Source: Streptomyces olivaceoviridis (GTDB taxonomy: Bacteria; Actinomycetota; Actinomycetes; Streptomycetales; Streptomycetaceae). From it: a stretch of DNA of 64,000 nt. The position numbers were made by a program, and so were the translations under genes. Positions 33,793-43,299 of the stretch are shown one piece after another. Each line of letters starts with the position of its first letter. Position 1 is the first letter of the stretch. The stretch spans positions 160,301-224,300 of the forward strand of contig NZ_BMUI01000015.1 of the NCBI RefSeq assembly GCF_014650115.1, given 5' to 3'. The notes under the pieces were generated by a model. That model saw nothing but the letters and a program-made list of their open reading frames with translations, was not told the origin of the DNA and ran no database searches.

Positions 33793-36315
33793 ATGCTCCG
33801 TACCGTCGTGCGTTCCGTGCTCCGCGACCGGCACCGTTTCGTCCTGCCCGCCCTGGCCGTGCTGATCGGGGTCGCCTGCGTCAGCGGCTCCCTGCTGTAC
33901 ACCGGGTCGCTGGCCCGGGGCGCCGAGCGGCTCCAGCGGGCCTCGCGCCCGGACGTGTCCGTGGAGGTGCGCCCCACCGGAGGCGGCGCGGCGCCCGGCG
34001 AGGCGCTGCGGCGCAGGCTCGCCGCGCTGCCCGGGGTGGCGGCGGCCCGGGGCACCCTGCGCGGCCCGGCCTTCCTCGTGGCGCGCGACGGCACCCTGGT
34101 GGGTCCGCCGTCCGCCGACGCCGGCGTGAACTTCGTACCGGACGCGCACGGCGCCGACCCCCGCTACCCGATGACGCGGGGGCGCGGCCCGCAGGGTCCC
34201 GGGGAGATCGCCGTGGACCGGTGGTCGGCCGAGCGGGCCGGGCACCGGGTCGGTGACCGGATGCGGGTCGTCGTCGCCGGCGAGGTCCGCTCGGTCCGGC
34301 TCACCGGTGTCTTCACCGTGTACGACCCCGCCACCGCCGCCGGCGGCACGGTCACCGCGTTCGACGGTGCCACCGCGCGGACCCTGTTCGCGCCGGCGCC
34401 CGGCCGGTACGCGTCGGTGACCCTCACGGCCGCCCCCGGTACCTCGGCGCCGGCCCTCGCGGAGCGGGCGTCGCGGATCCTGCCGCGGGGCCTCGAGGCG
34501 GTGACCCGCGCCGAACTGGACAGGGAGGCCGCGGCGGCGCCCGACCGGCAGAAGCTCGGCACGCTCCTGCTGCTCTTCGCCGGCATCGCCCTGTTCGTCT
34601 CCGCCTTCCTGGTGAGCAACACCTTCACCATGCTGAGCGCGGTGCGGGCCCGCGAGCACGCCCTGCTGCGCGCGGTGGGCGCGAGCCGCCGCCGGGTGCT
34701 GGGCATGGTGCTCGCCGAGGCGGCCGTCGTCGGAGCCGTGGCGGCCGTGGCCGGGTACGCGCTCGGGGTGGGCGTGGCCACGCTGCTCGGCGCCCTGTTC
34801 GGACCGGCCGCCGGGCCCGCGGACACCGCCGCGCCGGCGCTGCTGTCCCCCGTTCCGCTGCTGACGGCCCTGTGCGTCGGCGTGGGGTTCACGGCCGCCG
34901 CCGCGTACGTTCCCGCCCTGCGGGCCTCCGCCGTCGCCCCGGTGGCGGCGCTGCGCACGCACCTGCCGACCCCGGCCGCCGCGCTGCGGCGCCGCAACCT
35001 GGCCGGCCTCGCGGTCACCGCGGCCGGTGCGCTGCTGATGGCCGCCGGCGAGGGCGACCTCGGTGTCCTGTCCCTCGCCACGCCGGTGCTGCTGGCCGGG
35101 CTGATCCTGCTCACGCCGCAGCTCGCGCGCGCCGCCACCCGGGCGCTGCGCGCGCCGGTACGGGGGCTGACCGGGGTACGCGGCACCCTGGCCCTCGCCA
35201 ACGCGCGCCGCGATCCACGGCGTACGGCCGCGACCGCCGGGGCGCTCACCGTGTGCGTGGCGCTCGTCAGCGCGGTCACCGTGGCGCTGTCCTCGCTGAG
35301 CGCCACGGCGGGGCGTCAGGCCGAGGCCGGCATGCCGACGGACCTGCGGATCACCGCGGTCGACTACGCGCAGGTCGGCGCGCACACGGCGGCACGGGTG
35401 GCACGGCTGCCGCACGTGGCGGCGGTCAGCGCGGTCCGCGAGGCCGGCATCCGCCTCCGCGACGGCTCCGACCTGTGGACCACGGTGGTGGATCCGCGGG
35501 CCGTGGGCCGGGGCCGCCTCGCCGACCTCACGGTGCGCGCGGGCGACCTGGACGAGCTGGCCGACCGGGCCGACGCCATCGCGGTCACGCGGGACCTGGC
35601 CGAGGAGCACGGGTGGCACCTGGGCGACCGGATCGCCGGCAGGCGTCTGTCGGACGAGGGCGCGGCGGACGGCCCGGCGCTGGACCGCCGGATCGTCGCG
35701 GTCTACGACGGCCCCGACGCCCTCGGCCCGGCCCTGCTGCCGGAGAGCGCGGTGGCCGGGAGCGGTACGCCGCAGGGTGCGGTGATGTCGGTGCTGGTGC
35801 GTGCCGAACCGGGGCGCACGGCCGCGCTGAAGGAGGAGATCCGCCGGGCCCTGCGCAATCCGGTGCTGCTCGTGGAGGACCGGGCGGACGCGGCGCGGGA
35901 CGCCGAGAGCGGCTTCGGACCGCTGTTGTCGGTGCTGTACGCGATGCTCAGTGTCACGGTCGCCGTCGCGGCGCTGGGCGTGGCGAACACCATGGGCATG
36001 GCGGTCTTCGAGCGGGTGCGGGAGATCGGCCTGCTGCGCGCGGTCGGTCTCGACCGTGCGGGCGTGCGGTCCATGCTGCGGGTGGAGGCGGTGGTGGTCT
36101 CGGCGCTGGGCGCCGGGCTGGGCATCCTCGCGGGCGCGGCGGCGGGGGTGGCGGCGGTGGCCGGACAGCACGGGGCGGTGATCTCGGTGCCGTGGGCCGC
36201 CCTGCTGGCGCTGTTCGCGGGCGCCGGAGCCGTCGGTGTGCTCGCCGCGCTCGGACCGGGTGTGCGGGCGGCGGCTGTACCGGTGACGCGGGCGGTGGGC
36301 GGCGAGGTCGGGTGA
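33793..36315 (+). CDS. FtsX-like ABC transporter permease
   Basis: 840 aa with two FtsX modules. N-terminal TM at about 15-35, periplasmic (MacB-PCD-like) domain, three TMs around 255-400, then a second periplasmic domain and three TMs near the C-terminus (SVLYAMLSVTVAVAALGVANTMGM onward). These permeases move lipids, lipoproteins or antimicrobial peptides when coupled to a LolD/MacB-type ATPase. That ATPase gene is normally adjacent but is absent here. The gene diverges from a NarL-type two-component pair. GGAAGG precedes the ATG at 33793. Confidence 0.92.
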   Translation: MLRTVVRSVLRDRHRFVLPALAVLIGVACVSGSLLYTGSLARGAERLQRASRPDVSVEVRPTGGGAAPGEALRRRLAALPGVAAARGTLRGPAFLVARDGTLVGPPSADAGVNFVPDAHGADPRYPMTRGRGPQGPGEIAVDRWSAERAGHRVGDRMRVVVAGEVRSVRLTGVFTVYDPATAAGGTVTAFDGATARTLFAPAPGRYASVTLTAAPGTSAPALAERASRILPRGLEAVTRAELDREAAAAPDRQKLGTLLLLFAGIALFVSAFLVSNTFTMLSAVRAREHALLRAVGASRRRVLGMVLAEAAVVGAVAAVAGYALGVGVATLLGALFGPAAGPADTAAPALLSPVPLLTALCVGVGFTAAAAYVPALRASAVAPVAALRTHLPTPAAALRRRNLAGLAVTAAGALLMAAGEGDLGVLSLATPVLLAGLILLTPQLARAATRALRAPVRGLTGVRGTLALANARRDPRRTAATAGALTVCVALVSAVTVALSSLSATAGRQAEAGMPTDLRITAVDYAQVGAHTAARVARLPHVAAVSAVREAGIRLRDGSDLWTTVVDPRAVGRGRLADLTVRAGDLDELADRADAIAVTRDLAEEHGWHLGDRIAGRRLSDEGAADGPALDRRIVAVYDGPDALGPALLPESAVAGSGTPQGAVMSVLVRAEPGRTAALKEEIRRALRNPVLLVEDRADAARDAESGFGPLLSVLYAMLSVTVAVAALGVANTMGMAVFERVREIGLLRAVGLDRAGVRSMLRVEAVVVSALGAGLGILAGAAAGVAAVAGQHGAVISVPWAALLALFAGAGAVGVLAALGPGVRAAAVPVTRAVGGEVG

Positions 36316-36585
36316 GCGGTGCGGAACGTGTGCCGCTCCCGGCCCACGGATGGAGCACCGGGAAGGAGGCGTGTCCCCGCGCACGGAGCCGAACCGGACC
36401 GGTACCCCACTGGGACCACCGGGCACACGGCGGGCCGAGCTCCGCCGGAACAGACGCCCGACAGGGCACGCGTACGGCGGGACACACGCCCCGCTGGACA
36501 CGCGTCCGGTGGGGCGCGCGCCCGGCCGCGCTGTCGTCCCGGCCGCGCGGCAGGTCAGGTTTTGTGGACCACGCCTGCGCGCCGG

Positions 36586-37152
36586 TCAGGAGTCCAGCAG
36601 CCGCTCCGTCGTCTTCCGCAGGGTCTCGGCCACGTCCCCGAGGTCGTCGAGGTAGCCGCCGGCCATCGCCCCGTCCCGCAGGACGACCAGCGTCCGCGCC
36701 AGGTCCTCGGGTTCCGGGTGGCCCGCCGCGTCGGCCGCGTCCCGCAGGACGCCCAGGAACCACCGGCGGTGCTCCGCGACGCAGCGGCGCACCGGGTGCC
36801 CGGGGTCGGGGTGTTCGGCGGCGGCGTTGAGGAAACCGCAGCCCCTGAACCCCGGCCGCCGCACGCTGTCGCCGATCATCGCCATGATGGCGAGCAGGGC
36901 CTCGCGTCCCTGGTGGGCGGCGAGGACGGCGGCCACCTCCTGGCGCACGCGCGCGTCCCGCTGCCGCAGGTAGGACAGGACCAGGCCCTCCTTGCCGGCG
37001 AAGTGGCGGTAGAAGGTGGCCCGGGTGACCTTGGCCTCGGTGACCAGCTGTTCCACGCCGACGGTGTGGATGCCGTTCTCGTAGAACAGCCGGGCCGCTG
37101 TGCCCAGCAGCCGGTCTCGCGGATGCGTGTGGTGGGTGGCGCCCGACGTCAT
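36586..37152 (-). CDS. TetR-family regulator
   Basis: 188 aa from ATG 37152. The TetR HTH is near residues 13-58 (RDRLLGTAARLFYENGIHTV, then EAKVTRATFYRHFAGKEGL). The ligand domain contains GCGFLNAAAEHPDPGHPVRR, seen in regulators of the TetR_C_11 kind that often control redox or quinone-stress genes. It lies 65 bp downstream of a cupin gene in the same direction, so the two may be co-transcribed. Confidence 0.9.
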   Translation of the reverse strand: MTSGATHHTHPRDRLLGTAARLFYENGIHTVGVEQLVTEAKVTRATFYRHFAGKEGLVLSYLRQRDARVRQEVAAVLAAHQGREALLAIMAMIGDSVRRPGFRGCGFLNAAAEHPDPGHPVRRCVAEHRRWFLGVLRDAADAAGHPEPEDLARTLVVLRDGAMAGGYLDDLGDVAETLRKTTERLLDS

Positions 37153-37217
37153 GGCAGCAGGGTACGGACGGACGGCCCCCGGGGCGCACCCGGTGTACGA
37201 GTGCGCCCGGTCTGGCA

Positions 37218-37679
37218 TCAGTAGGTGGTCACGAGGGGCTTCGTCTCGTCGACGACGTACGTGGAGAGCATCATGGTCGTCACCGTGCCGACGTTGCGGG
37301 CGTTGTGGATGACGCCGTTCGGGATGAAGAACGGGTCCCCCGTGCGCAGCCTGAGCGGCGGCCTGTCGTCGAACTCCATCAGGACGTCGCCGCGGATGAT
37401 GTAGCCGACCTCGATGCCGGGGTGGCTGTGCCGGCCCGACTCCTTGTGCCGCGGGATCTGCACGAGCGTCTGCACGGCTTCCCAGCCCTGGGCGGGCGAG
37501 GGGTGTTCCTGGAGCAGGGTGCGCGTCACGCCCGCGGTGGGGTCGGAGTCCACCGGGTGGTGGGCGGCGGAGTGCCCGGCGGGCTCCGCCGCGGCGGCGG
37601 TGGACGACAGGGCGGCGGCGCCGAGCGCGCCGGCCGCCGCGCCGCCGGTCGTGCGGAGCAGGAGGCGTCGGTTGATCAT
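37218..37679 (-). CDS. Tat-exported cupin-domain protein
   Basis: 153 aa; the ATG at 37679 has AAGGA upstream. The N-terminus MINRRLLLRTTGGAAAGALG is a Tat-type signal with a likely cleavage after AAAA. The mature part is one small cupin: motif 1 RHSHPGIEVGYIIRGDVLMEF (two His plus Glu as metal ligands) and motif 2 PNGVIHNARN. Exported small cupins can be metal dioxygenases or binding proteins; substrate unknown. Upstream sites ACACGTTT (66 bp) and ACACGTGT (110 bp) repeat the pair seen before oppA. Confidence 0.88.
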   Translation of the reverse strand: MINRRLLLRTTGGAAAGALGAAALSSTAAAAEPAGHSAAHHPVDSDPTAGVTRTLLQEHPSPAQGWEAVQTLVQIPRHKESGRHSHPGIEVGYIIRGDVLMEFDDRPPLRLRTGDPFFIPNGVIHNARNVGTVTTMMLSTYVVDETKPLVTTY

Positions 37680-37741
37680 CGTGTGTCCTTCTCGTCGGGG
37701 CCGAGCCGCACAGGCAGAACGACCGTTCTTTCTACGAGACA

Positions 37742-37798
37742 ATCACACGTTTCGGCACACCCACAAGGGTGAAAGTCGGCCATCGCAGACACGTGTGT
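37742..37798. promoter_or_regulatory. ATCACACGTTT and ACACGTGTGT sites before cupin
   Basis: ATCACACGTTT at 37742-37752 is the same 11-mer as at 17248-17258. ACACGTGTGT is at 37789-37798. They lie 66 and 110 bp upstream of the cupin start. Confidence 0.6.
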
Positions 37799-37854
37799 GG
37801 CGGGGTCCCGACGGGAGGACATGTGCGCGTCGGACGGACATACCGTCCGGGCCG

Positions 37855-38643
37855 TCAGCCGTTCTCGATACGGCGGATCTGCTCGTCCAGGGGGGTCGAG
37901 GGCGTGCGCGCCCGCAGGAAATCCTGGGTGGTGGGCAGCCGCAGCCGCAGTTCCGGTATCGCTTCGACGGTGACCCGTGCGTCGGCGAGCGTGAAGTCCA
38001 GGCTGTGGCCGCCACGCGTCCGGCTCTCGTCGATGAAGTGCAGGTGGTAGCCGGCGACGGACACACCCTGCTCGAAGGAGGGGGTGAAGAAGCCGGCGAG
38101 CGTGCCGGACACCTCGCGGAAGGTGTTCTCCGCCTGGCCGGCCGTCGCCTCGGCGAGGGTCGGGTACGGCCGCTGCTGCCGGGCCACGGTCCGGGTGCGC
38201 AGGTCGGTGAAGTGTCCGTCGATCCGTACCGCGTGCACCAGGTTGGGGCTGGTCAGCAGTCCGTCCACGGCCTCTTCCGTCTCGGCCCGGGTCAGCGGCC
38301 CCGACAGCCCGGCACGCCGTTCGGGCCGGAAGCGGGTCACCGCGGCGAAGGGGGTCGGCTCGTCGCCGCCGGCCTCCTCGACCGAGCCGTCGGCCCGCAG
38401 GCGGTAGCAGGTTCCGCCGAGCACGAGCATCTCGCCGTCGAGCCGGTCGAACGTACCGAGGCCGAAGTCGCCGTGCCGCAGCAGTTCGGCGACGGTGACG
38501 TCACCGTCGTAGACCCCCGCGAGCAGGGCGGCGATGGTCGACGTCTGGTAGAGCGCCGGTGGCGCGCCGCGGAACGGCGGCAGGTGCCGCAGCGCGGAGA
38601 CGAATCGGTGCAGCCGGTCGGCGGCGCCTTCGGTCGCGGTCAT
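37855..38643 (-). CDS. alsD: Alpha-acetolactate decarboxylase
   Basis: 262 aa. Hallmarks are LYQTSTIAALLAGVYDGDVT near the N-terminus, GDFGLGTFDRLDGEMLVL, and the zinc-ligand region GYHLHFIDESRTRGGHSLDF. It converts acetolactate to acetoin and CO2. The ATG at 38643 has AGGA just before it. It follows the acetolactate synthase gene by 14 bp in the same direction, making a classic two-gene acetoin operon. Confidence 0.94.
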   Translation of the reverse strand: MTATEGAADRLHRFVSALRHLPPFRGAPPALYQTSTIAALLAGVYDGDVTVAELLRHGDFGLGTFDRLDGEMLVLGGTCYRLRADGSVEEAGGDEPTPFAAVTRFRPERRAGLSGPLTRAETEEAVDGLLTSPNLVHAVRIDGHFTDLRTRTVARQQRPYPTLAEATAGQAENTFREVSGTLAGFFTPSFEQGVSVAGYHLHFIDESRTRGGHSLDFTLADARVTVEAIPELRLRLPTTQDFLRARTPSTPLDEQIRRIENG

Positions 38644-38657
38644 GTCCTGTTCTCTCC

Positions 38658-40379
38658 TCACTCGAACGCGCCGGGAATCAGGTGCTCGCCCAGTTCGGTG
38701 TTGCGCGAGTAGTCGACCGGCACGTCGATGATCGTGGGTCCGTCGGCCCCGAGCGCCCGGCGCAGCGCGCTGCCGAACTCCTCCATGGTCCGCACGCGCA
38801 CACCCCGGGCGCCGAACGCCTCCGCGTAGGCGACGGCGTCGTAGTCGCCGAGGGCGACCCCGCTCCTGCGCCCGTACTTGAGGTCCTGCTGGAAACCGAC
38901 CATGTCATAGGTGTTGTCGCGGAAGATGATGTGGACGAAGGTCAGGCCCAGGCGGGTCGCGGTCTCCAACTCCTGTGCGGAGAACAGGAACCCGCCGTCC
39001 CCGGAGACGGAGACGATCTGCGTTCCGGGGCGGACCAGCGCGGCGGCGACGGCCCACGGCAGTGCCACGCCGAGGGTCTGCTGGCCGTTGGAGAACAGCA
39101 GCCGCCGCGGTTCGTAGACGCGGAAGTGGCGGGCCATGTGGATGTACACCGAGCCGATGTCGCAGGCGATCGTGGCCTGGTCGTCGAGGTGGTCACGCAG
39201 TTCCAGGCAGACGGCCGCGGGGTCGAGACCCCGGTCGGAAACGGGCCGGGCACGGGCCTCGTCGTCGATGGCGGTCAGCCGGGCGCGCTGCGCCGCCACG
39301 GCGGCGTCGGCCTCGGGGCCCAGCCGGACCGGTCCGGTGTGGCGGGCCAGTTCGGCGAGGGTGGCGGCGATGTCGCCGCGCAGTTCGAGCGCGGGCTGGT
39401 AGTGGTTGTCGATCTCGGCGGGCAGGGCGTCGATGTGGACGACGGTGCGCTCCGGGTCGGTGTTCCACAGTCCGGGGTCGTACTCCACCGGGTCGAAGCC
39501 GATGGCGAGGATGACGTCCGCGGCGGCGGCGACGACGTCGGCGGGCTGGTTGCGGAAGAGCCCGACCCGGCCGAGATAGTGGCTCTCCAGGTCACGGGAG
39601 ACCACACCGGCCGCCTGGAAGGTCTCGATCACCGGCAGTCCGCCGCCGGCGATGAGGGAGCGGATCGCCGCGCAGGCCGCCTCGCCGGCACCGCGCGCGC
39701 CGACCAGCACGACCGGGTTGCGGGCGCCGCGCAGGAGGCGGGCGACCTCGCGTATCTGCCCCGTGGGGGCGGGCCCCGCGGGCGGAACGGGCAGCGTCTT
39801 GCGGATGGCCGCGGGCGTGGTCTCCGCCGCGACGTCGGCGGGGAGGATCACGGCGGCGGCGCCGCGTGGCTCGGTCAGCGCGCAGCGGAAGGCGTTGGCG
39901 ACGGCCTCGGGGACGTTGTCGGGGTGGCTGACCTCGCCGGCGGACTTGGTGACGGCCGCCGGCAGCGCGGCGGCGTCCATCGACTGGTGCGTGCGCTTGA
40001 GCCGGTCGGGCCGGGAGACCGCGCCGCACAGGGCGACCACCGGGTCCTGCTCGGTGGTGGCGGTCAGCAGTCCGGTCGCCAGGTTGCTGGTGCCCGGGCC
40101 GGAGGTGACCAGGACCACTCCCGGGATCCCGGTGAGCCGGCCGACGGCCGCGGCCATGAAGACCGCGTTCTGCTCGTGCCGGCAGACGACGAGTTCCGGT
40201 CCCCCGTCGACCAGCGCGTCGTAGACCGCGTCGATCTTCGCGCCGGGAACTCCGAAGACGTACGGCACGTCGTTCGCTTGCAGGCACTCCACGACCCGCT
40301 GCGCGGACCTGGTCGGCTCGGCGGGAACGCCGCCGGTGCCGCCTGCGGCGGCCGACGGAGGGCGGACGGGTGCGCTCAC
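38658..40379 (-). CDS. alsS: Catabolic acetolactate synthase
   Basis: 573-aa ThDP enzyme from the GTG at 40377-40379 (GAGGTG upstream). The catalytic Glu is in VCRHEQNAVFMAAAVGRLTG and the ThDP/Mg motif is GDGGFLFSAQELETATRLGLTFVHIIFRDN. It is of the FAD-independent catabolic type (AlsS/BudB) by its partner gene and by VPYVFGVPGAKIDAVYDAL. It condenses two pyruvates to acetolactate, which the downstream decarboxylase turns to acetoin. There is no regulatory small subunit, consistent with an overflow rather than an amino-acid role. Confidence 0.93.
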   Translation of the reverse strand: MSAPVRPPSAAAGGTGGVPAEPTRSAQRVVECLQANDVPYVFGVPGAKIDAVYDALVDGGPELVVCRHEQNAVFMAAAVGRLTGIPGVVLVTSGPGTSNLATGLLTATTEQDPVVALCGAVSRPDRLKRTHQSMDAAALPAAVTKSAGEVSHPDNVPEAVANAFRCALTEPRGAAAVILPADVAAETTPAAIRKTLPVPPAGPAPTGQIREVARLLRGARNPVVLVGARGAGEAACAAIRSLIAGGGLPVIETFQAAGVVSRDLESHYLGRVGLFRNQPADVVAAAADVILAIGFDPVEYDPGLWNTDPERTVVHIDALPAEIDNHYQPALELRGDIAATLAELARHTGPVRLGPEADAAVAAQRARLTAIDDEARARPVSDRGLDPAAVCLELRDHLDDQATIACDIGSVYIHMARHFRVYEPRRLLFSNGQQTLGVALPWAVAAALVRPGTQIVSVSGDGGFLFSAQELETATRLGLTFVHIIFRDNTYDMVGFQQDLKYGRRSGVALGDYDAVAYAEAFGARGVRVRTMEEFGSALRRALGADGPTIIDVPVDYSRNTELGEHLIPGAFE

Positions 40380-40804
40380 GGGCTTCACCTCGTTGCTCGG
40401 GCGGCCTGCGGGACGATGCCACGGCCGCGTGGGGGGGGACGGGCCGGTTCGGGCTTCGGCCCGCTTCAAGCATCGTGCCAACTCCCGTCGCTGTCGCGGC
40501 GAGTGACGGCCCGCCGATGGCCGGCGGGGTGTTCCGTGGCGGTATCCGGTGGGCACTGTCGCCCCCAACCGGGCGAAAGGGAGGGGAGATACGTGTCTGA
40601 GATCGTCGATCCGGCCGCGTGCCTCCGCCATCTGACGCTGTGGCGCCCGTGATTGACATCACGTCAGAAGACGCGCCCGCGTCCAGCCCCTCGGGCACGT
40701 GTGGGTGTCGCAGCCGTCGGAGACCCGGCCGGTGGCCCCGGCCGGCGCGGTACGACACGGCCGTGCCGGTCCCTGGCGGGAGCGGCACGGCCGTGTCGTA
40801 CTGG
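40380..40804. other. Promoter gap of the acetoin operon
   Basis: No gene supported in 425 bp. It carries ATACGTGTCT (40589-40598) and GCACGTGTGG (40695-40704), variants of the recurring palindrome, and a strong hairpin at 40750-40801 belonging to the MFS gene. The acetoin-operon promoter must lie in its left part; I see no convincing -35/-10 pair. Confidence 0.5.
40750..40801 (-). terminator. Terminator after the MFS gene
   Basis: Perfect 19-bp inverted repeat (40750-40768 with 40783-40801) and a 14-nt loop, beginning three bases past the MFS stop codon in the leftward direction. Confidence 0.88.
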
Positions 40805-42748
40805 TCAGCCCGTGGCTGCCGTCAGCAGGACGTCGTGGACGACCGACTCGTCGTCGACCACGATCGTGGACTCCTGCGGCTGGTAGCCGTCGGCGGAGGT
40901 GATCAGGACGTACCGCCCGGAGCCGGGGGCGTCCAGCGTGTAGGAGCCGTCGGCCTGTACCTCCGCCCGGGTCACCTGCCGGCCCTCCGGTGAGGTCAGC
41001 GTGACCTCGGCCCGCGGTACGGGCTCGCTCCCGGCGGCGCGGACCCGGCCGCGGACCGGGATGCCCTCGGACCCGGGGGCCTGCGCGACCGCGTCGACGG
41101 CCTCCGCCGGCACGGGTATCCCGGCGACGGCCTCGGCGGTCTCCGCCGCCTGGGCCGCCTCCGCCGCCTGGACCAGGCCGCTGGAGGCACGCAGCGGGAC
41201 CTCCTTGATGAACAGGGTCACCAGGAAGGCGATCAGCGCGATCGGGGCGACGTACATGAAGATGTCGCCGATGCCGTGCCCGTAGGCACCTTCCAGCCAG
41301 GTGCGGACCGGGGCCGGCAGCAGGGCGAGGTCGGGCAGCTGGCCGCCGCCGGACGCCTTGGCGGCCACGGCCTGGTCCGGCGGGCTGAGCTGGGTGATGG
41401 TCTCGCGCGCGTAGTGGCCGATGCGGGTGGTGAGGACCGAGCCGAGCACGGAGACGCCCACCGCGCCGCCGAGGGACCGGAAGAAGGTCACCGTGGAGGA
41501 CGCGGCACCGAGGTCGGTCGGGGCGACCTGGTTCTGGGTGCACAGCACGAGGTTCTGGAGCGTCATGCCGACGCCGAGGCCCATCAGCGCCATGCACAGC
41601 GCGATGAACAGGTACGGGGTGTCGTAGCGGAGCATGCCCAGCAGGGCCAGGCCCGCGGTCAGCAGCACACCGCCGGTCAGCAGCCAGCCCTTCCACTTGC
41701 CGGTGCGGGTGATGACCCGGCCGGAGACCGTGGAGGAGACGAACAGGCCCGCGATGAACGGGATCGTCATGATGCCCGACCTGGTCGGGGAGTCGCCGCG
41801 CGCGAGCTGGAAGTACTGACTGAAGAAGACGGTGCCCGCGAACAGCGCGATGCCGACGAAGAGGGAGGCGAGGGAGGCGAGGGCGATGGTGGGGTTGCGG
41901 AACAGCCGCAGCGGGATGATCGGCTCCGCGGCCCTCGTCTCGACGAACAGGAAGATCAGCGCCAGCACGATCGACGCGGCGACCAGGGTGTACGTCTGCC
42001 AGGACAGCCAGGCGTACTTGTCGTCGGCGAAGGTGACCCAGATCAGCAGGGTGCAGACGGCCGCGGTGACGAAGAAGGCGCCGGCCCAGTCGACCTTGAC
42101 GTCACGCTTGGCGACCGGCAGGTTCAGCGTCCGTTGGAGGACCACCAGCGCGACGAGCGCGAAGGGGATGCCGACGAACAGGCACCAGCGCCAGCCGAGC
42201 CAGCTGGTGTCGGTGATGACACCGCCGAGCAGCGGGCCGCCGACGGTGGCCACGGCGAAGGTCGCGCCCAGGTAGCCGGAGTACCGGCCGCGCTCGCGCG
42301 GAGAGATCATCGCGGCCAGGACGACCTGTGCCAGCGCGGACAGACCGCCACCGCCCAGGCCCTGGATGACACGTGCGGTGATCAGCGTCGCGGGGTTCGG
42401 CGCGAGACCGGCCACCAGGGAACCGATGGAGTAGACGATCAGCGCCGACTGGACCAGGATCTTCTTGCTGAACTGGTCGGCGAGCTTGCCCCACAGCGGG
42501 GTGGAGGCGGTCACCGCCAGCAGGGAGGCGGTGACGACCCAGGTGTAGGCGCTCTGGCCGCCGCCGAGGTCACCGATGATCCTCGGCAGCGCGTTGGTGA
42601 CCACGGTCGAGGACAGGATGGCGCAGAACAGGCCGAGCAGCAGTCCGGAGAGCGCGCGCATGATCTGCGCGTGGGTCATCGGCGCGTCGGGCGAACCTCC
42701 TCTTGGACGGGCGTGGGCCCGCACACCGGCTTTCGGGGTGGTTGTCAT
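40805..42748 (-). CDS. DHA2-type MFS drug exporter with C-terminal beta-sandwich domain
   Basis: 647 aa, about 120 longer than usual EmrB/QacA exporters. Fourteen membrane segments are expected; motif A-like GKLADQFSKK and motif C-like GATFAVATVGGPLLGGVI are present. After the last helix comes an Ala/Glu-rich linker (VQAAEAAQAAETAEAVAG), then about 85 residues reading GIPVRGRVRAAGSEPVPRAE to YVLITSADGYQPQESTIVVD. This is a carboxypeptidase-regulatory-like (CnaB-type) beta-sandwich. With 14 helices this domain would be cytoplasmic, which is unexpected for such a fold. It is co-transcribed with the MarR regulator, 14 bp upstream. Confidence 0.92.
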   Translation of the reverse strand: MTTTPKAGVRAHARPRGGSPDAPMTHAQIMRALSGLLLGLFCAILSSTVVTNALPRIIGDLGGGQSAYTWVVTASLLAVTASTPLWGKLADQFSKKILVQSALIVYSIGSLVAGLAPNPATLITARVIQGLGGGGLSALAQVVLAAMISPRERGRYSGYLGATFAVATVGGPLLGGVITDTSWLGWRWCLFVGIPFALVALVVLQRTLNLPVAKRDVKVDWAGAFFVTAAVCTLLIWVTFADDKYAWLSWQTYTLVAASIVLALIFLFVETRAAEPIIPLRLFRNPTIALASLASLFVGIALFAGTVFFSQYFQLARGDSPTRSGIMTIPFIAGLFVSSTVSGRVITRTGKWKGWLLTGGVLLTAGLALLGMLRYDTPYLFIALCMALMGLGVGMTLQNLVLCTQNQVAPTDLGAASSTVTFFRSLGGAVGVSVLGSVLTTRIGHYARETITQLSPPDQAVAAKASGGGQLPDLALLPAPVRTWLEGAYGHGIGDIFMYVAPIALIAFLVTLFIKEVPLRASSGLVQAAEAAQAAETAEAVAGIPVPAEAVDAVAQAPGSEGIPVRGRVRAAGSEPVPRAEVTLTSPEGRQVTRAEVQADGSYTLDAPGSGRYVLITSADGYQPQESTIVVDDESVVHDVLLTAATG

Positions 42749-42762
42749 GGGGTTTCTCGTCC

Positions 42763-43299
42763 TTACGTGGTGACAGCGGGTGTACGGGGCGAGCGCTCGT
42801 CCTCGGGCGGTCCGGTGCCGGGGTCCTGTTCGGTCCCGGGGTGCCGTTCCGCCCAGGGCTCCTCATCGGTCCACGGATCCTCGAAGCTCGCCCGGAGCCG
42901 GGCCATGAGGCACGTCAGCTGCCGGATCTCCTCGTCGCTCCAGTCGCTCAGCCGCCGGGCGAGCGTCTGTGCGGTGCGCTCGGACAGCCGGGCGAGCACG
43001 GCCCGGCCCGCGGGGGTCAGGCGCAGGATGCGCGAGCGCCGGTCGGCGGGATCGGGGCTGCGGTCGATCCAGCCCCGGGCCGCCACGTGCGCGACGTGGC
43101 GGCTGGTGACGGACATGTCGACGGCGAGCAGTTCGGCGAGCCTGCCGATGCGCATGTCGCCGTCGCGGCCGAGCAGTGCCAGCACCGTGGCGGCGACGTT
43201 GGAGCAGCCGTCCGGAAGGTTCCGGCCCAGCTCCCGCCGTACGGATCCGATGGCGCTCAGCTGGCGCATCAGCTCCTCGTACTGCGCGGTGTCGGCCAC
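42763..43299 (-). CDS. MarR-family regulator
   Basis: 178 aa from the GTG at 43297-43299, chosen because GGGAGG lies just upstream. The winged HTH contains RIGRLAELLAVDMSVTSRHV and the wing DPADRRSRILRLTPAG. A C-terminal Pro/Glu-rich tail follows. It probably represses the MFS exporter it precedes and itself. Three copies of the recurring palindrome lie at or before its start (43298, 43383, 43399), the densest cluster in the window. Confidence 0.92.
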   Translation of the reverse strand: MADTAQYEELMRQLSAIGSVRRELGRNLPDGCSNVAATVLALLGRDGDMRIGRLAELLAVDMSVTSRHVAHVAARGWIDRSPDPADRRSRILRLTPAGRAVLARLSERTAQTLARRLSDWSDEEIRQLTCLMARLRASFEDPWTDEEPWAERHPGTEQDPGTGPPEDERSPRTPAVTT

